Shown piece after piece: positions 1 through 7,841 of a stretch of 64,000 bases of DNA. The translations under genes were made by a program, and so were the position numbers. Position 1 is the stretch's first letter, and each line of letters starts with the position of its first letter. Origin of the DNA: Natronomonas salina (GTDB lineage: Archaea; Halobacteriota; Halobacteria; Halobacteriales; Haloarculaceae); contig NZ_CP058335.1 of NCBI RefSeq assembly GCF_013391105.1, positions 682,001 to 746,000 of the forward strand, written 5' to 3'. The notes under the pieces were generated by a model. That model saw only the letters and a list, made by a program, of their open reading frames with translations, made no database searches and was not told the DNA's origin.

Positions 1-92
1 TCGACGGCGAGCGTTCGACAGACGGTCCATCGGACCGAGAGGTGCAGGGAGATCTTCAATCGAGGGTACTCGGTCGCCTCACCGAGCCTCCA

Positions 93-353
93 TCACTCGG
101 AGGGCTGGTACTTGATATCTCCTCGGCTGACGGCTGCTCGGACGAGGAGTATCGTCGCTACCGCGGCGACCACGATCGACGGCCAGTACGGGATCACCAT
201 CCCCGAGAGGTGGTTCACGAGATAGGTCAGGAGAACCAGGAGTCCACCGATGCAGATGAAGGTGATAGTGGAAGCGACCACGATTCCTCCCCACCAGACA
301 CCTTTGCTCTCGCCTTCGAACGGGAATAGATCGGTCGAATCGTCAGGTGCCAT
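93..353 (-). CDS. Small two-TM membrane protein, function unknown
   Basis: Encodes 86 residues from an ATG whose first residues are MAPDDSTDLF. The open frame extends further upstream, but that extension is Arg-rich and not haloarchaeal in character, so the internal ATG was chosen. An acidic N-terminus is followed by two hydrophobic segments, about residues 21-46 and 52-74, and a short polar tail, so an integral membrane hairpin is likely. No motif points to a function. The nearest gene, a PadR-type regulator, is divergent and 239 bases away; the spacer holds no other credible gene. Confidence 0.65.
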   Translation of the reverse strand: MAPDDSTDLFPFEGESKGVWWGGIVVASTITFICIGGLLVLLTYLVNHLSGMVIPYWPSIVVAAVATILLVRAAVSRGDIKYQPSE

Positions 354-563
354 CGTTCTGCTCGACCGGGTTCTCTCCCGGCAGGGGCATCGGTATTGCG
401 GTCGTTCGAACCGTCGCAATGCAAGCCTCGTGACACTCTTCGAACAGGCCGGACGTCGTTCAGATCGCCACCGTCCTCTGTGCCCTTCTTTCGTGAAACC
501 GCCGTGCGTAGAACGGAGATAACTACCAGACGCCATCTCGCGTTCTCGTGAACACTCGCTATC

Positions 564-569
564 TTTAAC
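564..569 (+). promoter_or_regulatory. TATA-like box of the PadR gene
   Basis: TTTAAC lies 29 bases before the ATG at 593. Haloarchaeal TATA boxes sit about 26-27 bases before the transcription start, so the transcript would begin at or within a few bases of the start codon (leaderless). No Shine-Dalgarno sequence is present. Confidence 0.5.
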
Positions 570-592
570 ACGGACTAGTCAGACCACCAAGC

Positions 593-868
593 ATGCACGA
601 CCTGACAGGATTCCAGCGTGATCTGCTCTACGTCGTCGCGGGACTTGACGAACCCCACGGATTAGCGATCAAAGACGAACTCGAGGACTACTACGAGAAG
701 GAGATCCACCACGGCCGCCTCTACCCCAACCTCGACACGCTCGTCGAGAAGGGGCTCGTCGAGAAGAGCCAGCGTGACCGCCGGACGAACCAGTACACCA
801 CCACCCGCCGAGGCAAGCGGGAACTCGATGCCCGTACCGAGTGGGAAGCCCAGTACATCGACCGCTGA
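593..868 (+). CDS. PadR family transcriptional regulator
   Basis: A 91-residue single-domain winged-helix protein. The N-terminal FQRDLLYVVAGLDEPHGLAI, the YYEKEIHHGRLYPNLDTLVE recognition-helix region and the wing RTNQYTTTRRGKREL match the compact haloarchaeal PadR pattern, in which a short C-terminal helix mediates dimerisation. It probably acts as a DNA-binding repressor or activator; the ligand and target are unknown. It stands alone, with its own TATA-like box and a leaderless-type start. Recognition of the family is firm, the physiological role is not. Confidence 0.85.
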   Translation: MHDLTGFQRDLLYVVAGLDEPHGLAIKDELEDYYEKEIHHGRLYPNLDTLVEKGLVEKSQRDRRTNQYTTTRRGKRELDARTEWEAQYIDR

Positions 869-1051
869 TTCCCCTCCACGAACGGTCCTCCCGCTTCGGT
901 TCAAGACCTATCGAGCGTCTCTTCGGTCTATTACTGTCGCTCGTCGTGCTGTCTAGAGCTACCTCTGTCGACATGTTACGTTGGCGTTCACACCGCAAGG
1001 AGAACAGTCGAGGGTGGACCCGGTGGAATCGCTAATTTCGATGGCGCGTTC

Positions 1052-1333
1052 TCAGTTCGATCCATCCGTCTGTTTCACTCTGACGTAGACTTCGTCGTCG
1101 GATTCGATGGTGACCTGATAGCCCTGATACTCGAATTCGACGCTGATCGTCCCTTCCGGACGATCGTCCGCTGCAGACGCAAAGAGGCCTTCTACAGCGT
1201 CGATATCGATGATGGAGTAGAGGGGCGGCTGTAGTTCGAGCGGATCGACGCCCTCCATGATCGCTATCCGCTTCACGACCCGAGTGGTTATCGAGTCTAC
1301 ATTTATCGACTGTGAGTCGTCGTCGTTCGGCAT
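1052..1333 (-). CDS. HalOD1 output-domain protein
   Basis: A 93-residue acidic protein that is essentially one HalOD1 domain, the halobacterial output domain found alone or fused to response regulators. The diagnostic stretch is VDPLELQPPLYSIIDIDAVE (about residues 29-48), followed by the FEYQGYQVTIESDDEVYV beta-hairpin. Family members are thought to work in signal transduction, but no biochemical activity is established. A second, divergent HalOD1 gene lies at 2170-2484. A TATA box 22-31 bases upstream makes this a leaderless start. Confidence 0.8.
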   Translation of the reverse strand: MPNDDDSQSINVDSITTRVVKRIAIMEGVDPLELQPPLYSIIDIDAVEGLFASAADDRPEGTISVEFEYQGYQVTIESDDEVYVRVKQTDGSN

Positions 1334-1354
1334 CTACTCCAAGGGTGACGAGGC

Positions 1355-1364
1355 AGTATAAATA
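1355..1364 (-). promoter_or_regulatory. TATA box of the HalOD1 gene
   Basis: The plus strand reads AGTATAAATA, so the minus strand carries TATTTATACT. Its position 22-31 bases before the ATG at 1333 predicts transcription starting at or close to the initiation codon. Confidence 0.55.
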
Positions 1365-1599
1365 CTTCGTGGAAATAATCCTAAGTTATCTCCAGTAAAT
1401 ATAATCAATCGAAGGACCCGACCAGTTTCAGGACGACGTTCTCTTGCGGGGCGTCGGTTATTGAGCCGGGAGCCAGCAGCTGACAGCCCCCTTCGCGACC
1501 CTGCGGTGATTCCATTCGAAGCTTCCTCACGGTGGCTTTCAGATATTCCGGAAGGAAGAGATATACTCGCAGATTATTTCAGGAAATATATCGGCAGTT

Positions 1600-1620
1600 G
1601 GACCAAAACAAAAATGGTCC
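1600..1620. promoter_or_regulatory. Inverted repeat, possible operator
   Basis: GGACCA (1600-1605) and TGGTCC (1615-1620) are a perfect 6-bp inverted repeat around an A-rich 9-base spacer. It sits about 33 bases before the DUF7344-like start at 1653, close to the probable transcription start, where a repressor would act. The function is inferred only. Confidence 0.35.
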
Positions 1621-1652
1621 CTCCAGTCCACTGGTTCAGCAACCTCAACTAG

Positions 1653-1997
1653 ATGGCTAGAGTCGATTATCTGGACGAAATCCTGCACGCTCTCGCCGAC
1701 CAGCAGCGCCGCTACGCCCTCTACTATCTCCAGGAAGCGGACGACGAGGTAGATGTAGAATCGCTCGTCCGGCAGGTCGACGCCTGGACCACCGGGAAAC
1801 CCGTCGCTGACCTCACCGACGACGAACTCCAGCCATTGCTCGTCGAATTCCGCCACAACCACCTCGAGGCGCTGCGAGAGGCCGGCTGTATCGAGTACGA
1901 CGAACGTAGTGGCGTGGTCCGGTACCGGGACCCTCCACGGATTCTCGAAGCAGTCTTGAACGTACTCGCTCCCATCGAACACCCCGAGCGGAACTGA
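1653..1997 (+). CDS. DUF7344-like haloarchaeal regulatory protein
   Basis: A 114-residue protein opening with VDYLDEILHALADQQRRYAL, the typical start of the small haloarchaeal winged-helix-like family (DUF7344), in which a helix ending in RR-ALYYL leads into a DNA-binding-type fold. The C-terminal part, HLEALREAGCIEYDERSGVV, resembles the recognition helix and wing. It is probably a transcription regulator working with the nearby HalOD1 proteins. The assignment rests on pattern recognition, not a search. Confidence 0.65.
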   Translation: MARVDYLDEILHALADQQRRYALYYLQEADDEVDVESLVRQVDAWTTGKPVADLTDDELQPLLVEFRHNHLEALREAGCIEYDERSGVVRYRDPPRILEAVLNVLAPIEHPERN

Positions 1998-2169
1998 ACC
2001 AAGCCGGGGCATCCGTCACGCTACGTTGGGAAGTGCGGCGGAAGCAACTGTACAGATTACATCCGGATCGGTAGAGTCACGTGAATCTCGAGTGGCTGCG
2101 AAAGGCTATAGGAGAAATCACAGCCTGACGACAACCTTCCGAAAACTCGGCCGTCGTGACAATGACTCG

Positions 2170-2484
2170 CTACTCGAGGGAGATGACGCGGTCGACGCCG
2201 TCCGACGCGGCCGGCGCGGGGGTGACCGTGACCTCGCCGTTGCCGCGGACGTGAACCTCGCAGTCGGCCATCTCGAAACTCAGCTGGGTGATCGACGACC
2301 CGGCGCCGGTGTGGTCGAAGAGCTGGTCCAGTGCGTCGGGGTCGATGCTCTCGTACAGCGGGTCGAGATCGAGCGGAGAGACCTCTTTTGCATCTGCGAC
2401 TGCGGCGATGACCGTCTCACTGACGGTCTCGTCGCTGGAGGTCGTTCGTACCGTGTCGCCGAGTGTGCCCGTCATCGTATCCAT
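2170..2484 (-). CDS. HalOD1 output-domain protein
   Basis: A second HalOD1 protein, 104 residues. The conserved core is EVSPLDLDPLYESIDPDALD (about residues 34-53), then FEMADCEVHVRGNGEVTV. The Pro-Leu-x-Leu-x-Pro-Leu-Tyr motif is shared with the copy at 1052-1333, but the two are otherwise quite diverged, so they are not a recent duplication. A sensory or signalling role is inferred from the family. The gene lies tail-to-tail with the DUF7344-like gene. Confidence 0.8.
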   Translation of the reverse strand: MDTMTGTLGDTVRTTSSDETVSETVIAAVADAKEVSPLDLDPLYESIDPDALDQLFDHTGAGSSITQLSFEMADCEVHVRGNGEVTVTPAPAASDGVDRVISLE

Positions 2485-2745
2485 ACTATCAATGTATACC
2501 CTTGGGGGATAGGTGCTGTTTCAATACCCGTAGTATTCCGGCTCAAGTGGGCACTACATATGTAGTGTACGTCCCGGCCACCGAATCGCTGTCCTGGATC
2601 GATTCGAGAACTCGAGCAACGTATTCGCGTGCCCCGACAGCAATCAATTTCGTGGCTTCCCTGGTCTCAGGAGCGCTCGGGCCGATTCTGGAGAGACTAT
2701 CTCGTTCCGTCGAATCCTCCCAGTCCCAATCACCTCCGAAGGGCT

Positions 2746-3105
2746 ATGTTTTTACTTCGGGGGGGCGTCGTTCGTGGTGTGGCTGCACATAGCTCTCAGA
2801 GTGGAGGCGACGATAGTACCGACCTCCCCGAGGTCGTGCCGTTCGACCTCCCTCATCTCACACGGTTGAGCTGGGAACTGGGCTCTCGCGTCGTCGAAGA
2901 CGAGGAATCCACGCTCCAGAGCAGGTGGGAACACGACCGGCTGGCGTGGCTGCTATCGATCTTTCGTGTGACGGACAATACGGTCATCCTGTGCGTCCGA
3001 ACGCCGACGGGCAGGGAACGGTTCTACGGGGCCGCCCAATCGGACCTGAACATCGCCTTCCGAAAGCTCGCTGCAGCCCCGTCCTGGCGACCACGCAGCG
3101 AGTGA
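2746..3105 (+). CDS. Hypothetical protein
   Basis: A 119-residue frame from ATG 2746. A longer version from 2629 adds a Pro/Arg/Ser-rich extension that does not look coding, and a GTG at 2779 is also possible. The convincing part runs from about residue 25: LPEVVPFDLPHLTRLSWELG, followed by RLAWLLSIFRVTDNTVILCV and a short basic tail. There is no transmembrane segment and no metal or nucleotide motif. I do not recognise the family. Codon choice in the second half fits the neighbouring genes. Confidence 0.45.
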   Translation: MFLLRGGVVRGVAAHSSQSGGDDSTDLPEVVPFDLPHLTRLSWELGSRVVEDEESTLQSRWEHDRLAWLLSIFRVTDNTVILCVRTPTGRERFYGAAQSDLNIAFRKLAAAPSWRPRSE

Positions 3106-3279
3106 GTGCCGTGCCGGAGTGGCCAGACCAGTACCACATTCAGATATACTCTGGCCAGAGCTTTACACCGGTATGCGTCGTTCCCGATCTCGTACTCTCG
3201 TTCGGTAGGCGACCCGATCGTAAACCGTGTTTAAAGACGCCCCCCGAAGTATTATTTCAGCGGCGTTTGATCGGTAGCT

Positions 3280-4203
3280 ATGTCGACAGGCCCTCCAGCC
3301 GCCGTCGAGTTCGATAGCGTCACCAAACAGTACGACGGGGTGACAGCCCTCCGGAACCTCTCCCTCACCGTCCAGCAGGGCGAAATCTACGGGTTCCTCG
3401 GACCGAACGGCGCCGGAAAGTCGACGTCGATCGGCCTCGCCCTCGATTTCGTCCGTCCGACGAACGGCTCGGTTACGGTTCTCGGTCACGATGCCCAAGC
3501 GGCCAGCTTGCAGGTTCGCGAACGCGTCGGCTTCCTCTCGGACGACTTCGAGGTGTACGACCGGTTGACCGGCCGTCAACACGTCTCCTTCGCTATCGAG
3601 GCGAAGGGCGCCGACGATGACCCGGCAGCGCTCCTGGATCGCGTCGGCCTCGAGGAAGCGGCCGATCGAGCGGCTGGCGGCTACTCGAAGGGCATGAAAC
3701 AGCGACTCGGCCTCGCGACGGCGCTCGTCGGTGACGCCGACCTCCTCATCCTCGACGAGCCGTCGACCGGCCTGGACCCGAACGCGGCCCGGGAGATGCG
3801 CGAGATAATCCGCGCCGAGAACGAGCGGGGAGCCACCGTGTTCTTCTCGTCACACATCCTCGAACAGGTGGACGCCATCTGTGATCGCGTCGGTATCCTC
3901 CGGTCCGGCGAGCTCGTCGCGGAAGACACGGTCGACGGCCTCAGAGAGACCGTCGGCGGCGACTCCCAGCTACGGCTTACCGTCGACACGGTCCCCGACG
4001 GCTTGCTCGAGGCGGTACGGAACGTATCCGGCGTCTCCGACGTCAGCCTGGACGCCGGCGACGTCGTCGCGGTCTGCCGACCGGACGCCCGGCGAGACGT
4101 CATCGACGCCGTCGAATCGACCGGGGCGACCGTCGAACAGTTCGAGACGGAGGAGATCTCGCTGGAAGCGATGTTCGCCGCATACACGGAGGGTGGAGCA
4201 TGA
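3280..4203 (+). CDS. ABC transporter ATP-binding protein
   Basis: A 307-residue ATPase of the ABC-2 exporter class. Walker A GPNGAGKST is at about residues 41-49, the signature YSKGMKQR at about 135-142 and Walker B LLILDEP at about 155-161, followed by the H-loop SSHILEQV. The roughly 90-residue C-terminal extension is typical of ATPases paired with ABC-2 permeases. Its stop overlaps the permease start (ATGA), so the two are co-translated. The substrate is unknown. A TTTAAA box at 3230-3235 or an ATTATTT stretch at 3251 may be its promoter. Confidence 0.92.
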   Translation: MSTGPPAAVEFDSVTKQYDGVTALRNLSLTVQQGEIYGFLGPNGAGKSTSIGLALDFVRPTNGSVTVLGHDAQAASLQVRERVGFLSDDFEVYDRLTGRQHVSFAIEAKGADDDPAALLDRVGLEEAADRAAGGYSKGMKQRLGLATALVGDADLLILDEPSTGLDPNAAREMREIIRAENERGATVFFSSHILEQVDAICDRVGILRSGELVAEDTVDGLRETVGGDSQLRLTVDTVPDGLLEAVRNVSGVSDVSLDAGDVVAVCRPDARRDVIDAVESTGATVEQFETEEISLEAMFAAYTEGGA

Positions 4204-5018
4204 GCTGGTTCGTCGTCGGGAAGAAGGACTTCGCCGACGCCAGCCGTTCGCGGCTCCTGTGGGTGCTCACGGCGCTGTTCGTGCTCCTCGTTGGCGGGCT
4301 CGCCTACGCCTTCGCCGCGATTCTCAGCGGCGGCGGCGAGGCAGGGAGCCTCGGATTCATCGTGTTCCTGCAGAGCGTAGCGACCTTCTTCATCTCGATC
4401 GCCGCGCTCCTGGTCGCCTACAAAGCGATCGCGGGCGAACGGGAGACTGGAACCATCAGTTTCCTGCTCGGATTGCCGGTGACGCGCCGGGATGTCGTGT
4501 TCGGGAAGGTCGCTGGCCGTAGCCTCGTGCTCACACTCTCTCTGCTGGGCGGGTTCGGCGTCGCTGCCCTGATCTTAGTGGCGCTCGGCGGTGATTTCGA
4601 TCCCCTACAGTATCTACTGTTCACCCTGCTGTCCGTCTTCTACGGTGTGGCCTTCGTGAGCGTGGCTGTGACGCTCTCGTCGATTACGGCATCGTCTTCC
4701 CGCGCGGCCGCTGCAGCCATCGGGTTCTGGGTATTCGACCAGTTCTGGAGCACTGCCGTTCTCGTCGTGCTGGTGGTGGTGAACGGACTGTCGATGCCGC
4801 AGCCCCCGTTGCCGAACTGGTACCACGTCCTCGCCGGACTGGGTCCGAGCGCCGCGTACGGGAACGCCGCGGGGTACTTCCTCCCGCCCGAGTTCGCCGA
4901 ACAGGTCCAGGGCCAGTTCGGCGGACTCCCAGAGTGGTATGGCCTCGTCGTGTTGGCCGTCTGGTTGGTGGTGCCACTTGTACTCGGAATCGTCCGTTTC
5001 CAGCAACTCGACCTGTGA
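4200..5018 (+). CDS. ABC-2 type transporter permease
   Basis: A 272-residue membrane partner of the upstream ATPase, overlapping it by four bases (ATGA). About six hydrophobic segments are visible, the first at residues 22-44. The cytoplasmic loop IAGERETGTISFLLGLPVTR is the ABC-2 coupling region seen in haloarchaeal permeases of the NosY/copper ABC type. It probably exports a small molecule or acts in membrane processing; nothing shows the substrate. Confidence 0.88.
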   Translation: MSWFVVGKKDFADASRSRLLWVLTALFVLLVGGLAYAFAAILSGGGEAGSLGFIVFLQSVATFFISIAALLVAYKAIAGERETGTISFLLGLPVTRRDVVFGKVAGRSLVLTLSLLGGFGVAALILVALGGDFDPLQYLLFTLLSVFYGVAFVSVAVTLSSITASSSRAAAAAIGFWVFDQFWSTAVLVVLVVVNGLSMPQPPLPNWYHVLAGLGPSAAYGNAAGYFLPPEFAEQVQGQFGGLPEWYGLVVLAVWLVVPLVLGIVRFQQLDL

Positions 5019-5647
5019 CGGACTGCTGCCGCTCGCTCGGAGAATCGTGTCGGAAGTGTGGTAAGTAAATATTCGTTGACACGGCCGAAAACCGCACGAC
5101 AAGACGGGGAAAGGGCCGATGATCACCGAGGCGTTCATGCGCGACGTCGCCGCCAGCACCGCCGGCGAAGTCACGACGCCCGTTCCGCTTCCGGGTGCGT
5201 TCCCCGAGGCCGGGTACTACCCGACGAGCTAACCCGCTACGTCGGAGGTGCCGACGCCTACGCCATCACGCTCGAGAACTTCGTTCAGGTCGACGCCTAC
5301 ACGGCCTGATTCGGAGTGGTCTCGCAATACCCTCGGTGATCCAAGGTGCGGCCGGGAGTCGACGGTTATCTCGGCGCTGTCGAGGTGCACGTTTCCGGAC
5401 GATATTGAAACGGTTCTAGGTACTTTGACCGAGCAGTCATTGTCCACCGGTGAAAGATAGAATTGACGGCCAATCCCGGTTACCTGCCATAAATAACCAC
5501 AGGCCGTCATTCTGAAACCTCACACTGGTCAGTGTACCCGAGACCGACCGAATAGGTAATAGGGTGATTCCAGCGCAGCGAGACTGAATCAGCCGAACGA
5601 TCGAACCTGCGTAAAGCCCTTGTTTGTCAATACATTGAGTAGAACTA
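5019..5647. other. Long intergenic region with a probable gene remnant
   Basis: This 629-base stretch lies between the ABC permease and the histidine kinase. It contains one short, apparently frame-broken coding segment (5119-5309). The rest is moderately AT-rich with no RNA gene, repeat or convincing open frame. No strong TATA box directly before the kinase could be assigned. Confidence 0.45.
5119..5309 (+). pseudogene. Possible frameshifted gene remnant
   Basis: Frame one reads MITEAFMRDVAAS to a stop at about 5232. A second frame, offset and open to 5309, ends YAITLENFVQVDAYTA. Both pieces look like ordinary haloarchaeal protein and meet near 5225-5232, so a single indel in a formerly longer gene would explain them. 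I cannot identify the parent family. It could also be chance. Confidence 0.3.
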
Positions 5648-7219
5648 ATGACGGACCCGGAGACGCCGAGTGAACCCGCTCTTCAAAGTTCTCCAGAAGC
5701 GGTCTTGGAGCGGGTAACCGACGCTGTCTACGAGCTCGACGAAGACTGGCAGTTCACGTATTGCAACGACCAGGCTGAAACCCTGTTCCAGCGAGACCGA
5801 ACGGATATCCGTGGGGAATCTATCTGGGAGGAGTTTCCCAGATTGACCGACTCGCTGTTCCAGTGGGAACACGAGCAAGCGATGGAGACCCAGGAAGCTG
5901 TCACGTTCGAGACGCACTATCCGCCGCAGGACGGGTGGTTCGAGATCCGTGCCTATCCCTCTGAAACCGGACTTTCAGTGTACGTACGCGACATCACTGA
6001 CCCGGATGACCGTCAGCAGGAAGTCGAGAAACGGGAACAAGCGCTTCGACGTGCCAACGAGATAATGGCGGCCGCAGACCAGCCGTTCTCCCAACAGATA
6101 GATTCGCTCCTCGAAGTCGTCCGAACGACGGTCGGTACCAAGTTTGCGACGCTCTCACGGGTCAATGAAGATGCTGGTGAGTACATCTTCGAACACGTGG
6201 CCGCGCCGGAAACGGTCGACCTCGAAGCGGGTGACACGACACCGCTGGAGACCCTTCCCAACTGCTCACGCGTCGTCGAGACTGCGGAGACGCTCGTCCT
6301 GCAGGACGTGCAGTCCGAGGCACCGGAACTGGTCGACCCCGAGTGGGGGATCGCCTGTTATCTCGGGACACCGGTCATCGTCCATGGGGAGGTGTACGGG
6401 ACGTTCTGCTTCTACGGGAACGAGGCGCGGACCGAGGCGTTCTCCGATTGGGAAGTCTCGTTCGTCGGGTTACTCAGCAACTGGGTGAGCAACGAACTCG
6501 AGCACAGGGTGTACAAGCAGGAACTCGAGGAGTCCAACGAGCGCTTAGAGCAGTTCGCCTACGCCGCCAGCCACGACCTTCAGGAACCGCTCCGGATGGT
6601 GACGAGCTACCTCCAGCTGATCGAGCGGCGGTACACCGACGAACTCGACGACGAGGCCGAGGAGTTCATCGAGTTCGCCGTCGACGGCGCCGACCGGATG
6701 CGAGACATGATAGATGGATTACTCGAATATTCGCGGGTCGAGACGCGAGGTGATCCCTTGGAACCGGTCGAGTTGGACGCCGTTCTCGAAGACGCTCGTC
6801 AGGACCTCCAGTTACGCATCGAGGAGACGGATGCAGAGATAGTCACGGGGACCCTCCCTCGGGTCAGAGGCGATGGCGATCAACTCCGGGAGGTGTTCCA
6901 GAACCTGCTGGACAACGCCATCGAGTACAGCGGCGACGAGTCACCGCGTGTCTACGTCTCGGCCGAGCGAGCGGGCGATGAGTGGGTGCTCTCGGTTCGC
7001 GACGAGGGCGTCGGTATCGATCCTGCGGACGCCGACCGTGTCTTCGACGTGTTCGAGAGCCTCCATACGCAGGAGGAAGGCGGGGGGACGGGAATCGGAC
7101 TGGCGCTAAGTGAGCGAATCGTCGAACGCCACGGCGGCGATATCTGGGTCGAGCCCGACTCTCGCGATGGGACGACGTTCGCGTTTACACTGCCGGTAGC
7201 AGACGAGCCCGATAACTGA
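5648..7219 (+). CDS. PAS-GAF sensor histidine kinase
   Basis: A 523-residue soluble sensor kinase with no transmembrane segment. A PAS domain occupies about residues 14-118 and a GAF domain about 140-290 (YLGTPVIVHGEVYGTFCFYG is its conserved end). The HisKA box ASHDLQEPLRMV holds the phosphoacceptor His309. The HATPase_c domain follows, with N box NLLDNAIEYSG, G1 DEGVGIDP and G2 GGGTGIGLALSERIV. This is the common haloarchaeal orphan kinase architecture, sensing redox, light or small ligands in the cytoplasm. No response regulator lies beside it, so its partner is unknown. Confidence 0.9.
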   Translation: MTDPETPSEPALQSSPEAVLERVTDAVYELDEDWQFTYCNDQAETLFQRDRTDIRGESIWEEFPRLTDSLFQWEHEQAMETQEAVTFETHYPPQDGWFEIRAYPSETGLSVYVRDITDPDDRQQEVEKREQALRRANEIMAAADQPFSQQIDSLLEVVRTTVGTKFATLSRVNEDAGEYIFEHVAAPETVDLEAGDTTPLETLPNCSRVVETAETLVLQDVQSEAPELVDPEWGIACYLGTPVIVHGEVYGTFCFYGNEARTEAFSDWEVSFVGLLSNWVSNELEHRVYKQELEESNERLEQFAYAASHDLQEPLRMVTSYLQLIERRYTDELDDEAEEFIEFAVDGADRMRDMIDGLLEYSRVETRGDPLEPVELDAVLEDARQDLQLRIEETDAEIVTGTLPRVRGDGDQLREVFQNLLDNAIEYSGDESPRVYVSAERAGDEWVLSVRDEGVGIDPADADRVFDVFESLHTQEEGGGTGIGLALSERIVERHGGDIWVEPDSRDGTTFAFTLPVADEPDN

Positions 7220-7364
7220 ACGCCCTGAATCGACCGATTCAGAAATGGGACGGTTCAAGCGCGACGAGACTGAAACAGCCGCCAGAACGTGTCCGCTCAG
7301 CATGCTCGAAAGGTCGGTAGGGTTCTCCTGCTACGTCGAACCGAGTGAAGGGCCTGTGTCAGCG

Positions 7365-7841
7365 CTACTCGTCGCCGTAATGGCTCCGCTTCTTGAACAT
7401 GAACTTCATATCGCCCTCGAAGACGCTCTCTCCGTCCTGGTTCGTCGTTAGCGCATCGATGACGACGAGACCAGCGTCCTCACGGGATTCGAGATCGCGC
7501 TTCTCCGCCACTTCGAACTCCGCGGAGATGGTGTCGTCGACGTACACCGGGTTCTGGAGGTCCATGTAGTTCATCCCGAGAAACGCGATAACGCGGCGTT
7601 CGACGAACCCGCAGCGGTGGACGAACCCGGTCGTGAGCACGAACGTCAACGGACCGTGACCGATACGCGCGCCGTACGGGCCGTCCTCGGAGTACTCGTC
7701 GTTCGTGTGAATCTCTTCCCAGTCACCCGACACCGAAGAGTACATCTCCAGGGTCGCGCTCGTCACAGTCCGCCCGGCGCTCTCGAACGTCTGTCCCTCC
7801 TCCAACTCCTCGAAGTAGTGCGGTTCGTAGGTGATCGACAT
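7365..7841 (-). CDS. MaoC-like enoyl-CoA hydratase
   Basis: A 158-residue single hot-dog domain. The hydratase motif SGDWEEIHTN (about residues 38-47), with catalytic Asp40 and His45, is followed by the GPYGARIGHGPLTFV substrate-tunnel segment. The family hydrates trans-2-enoyl-CoA thioesters or an oxepin/ring-derived CoA ester. Its ATG overlaps the paaK stop (TAATG), so it is co-translated with phenylacetate-CoA ligase, which suggests a step in aromatic-acid breakdown. The longer frame running through it is only a shadow of paaK; the start chosen is MSITYEPHYF. Confidence 0.87.
   Translation of the reverse strand: MSITYEPHYFEELEEGQTFESAGRTVTSATLEMYSSVSGDWEEIHTNDEYSEDGPYGARIGHGPLTFVLTTGFVHRCGFVERRVIAFLGMNYMDLQNPVYVDDTISAEFEVAEKRDLESREDAGLVVIDALTTNQDGESVFEGDMKFMFKKRSHYGDE

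Larger units (their letters stand above)
1334..1652. other. Intergenic region, AT-rich, promoter-bearing
   Basis: This 319-base spacer between the divergent HalOD1 and DUF7344-like genes is clearly AT-richer than its surroundings, notably at 1350-1405 and 1565-1615. It holds the HalOD1 TATA box, a second AT-rich patch near 1582-1592 (AAATATAT) that could serve the rightward gene, and an inverted repeat at 1600-1620. A 63-codon TTG-initiated frame at 1461-1652 has no coding character and was not annotated. Confidence 0.5.

Noticed and set aside
1461-1652. 63-codon TTG-initiated frame abutting the DUF7344-like gene
   Set aside because: It starts in AT-rich non-coding sequence, has no family resemblance and overlaps probable promoter elements.
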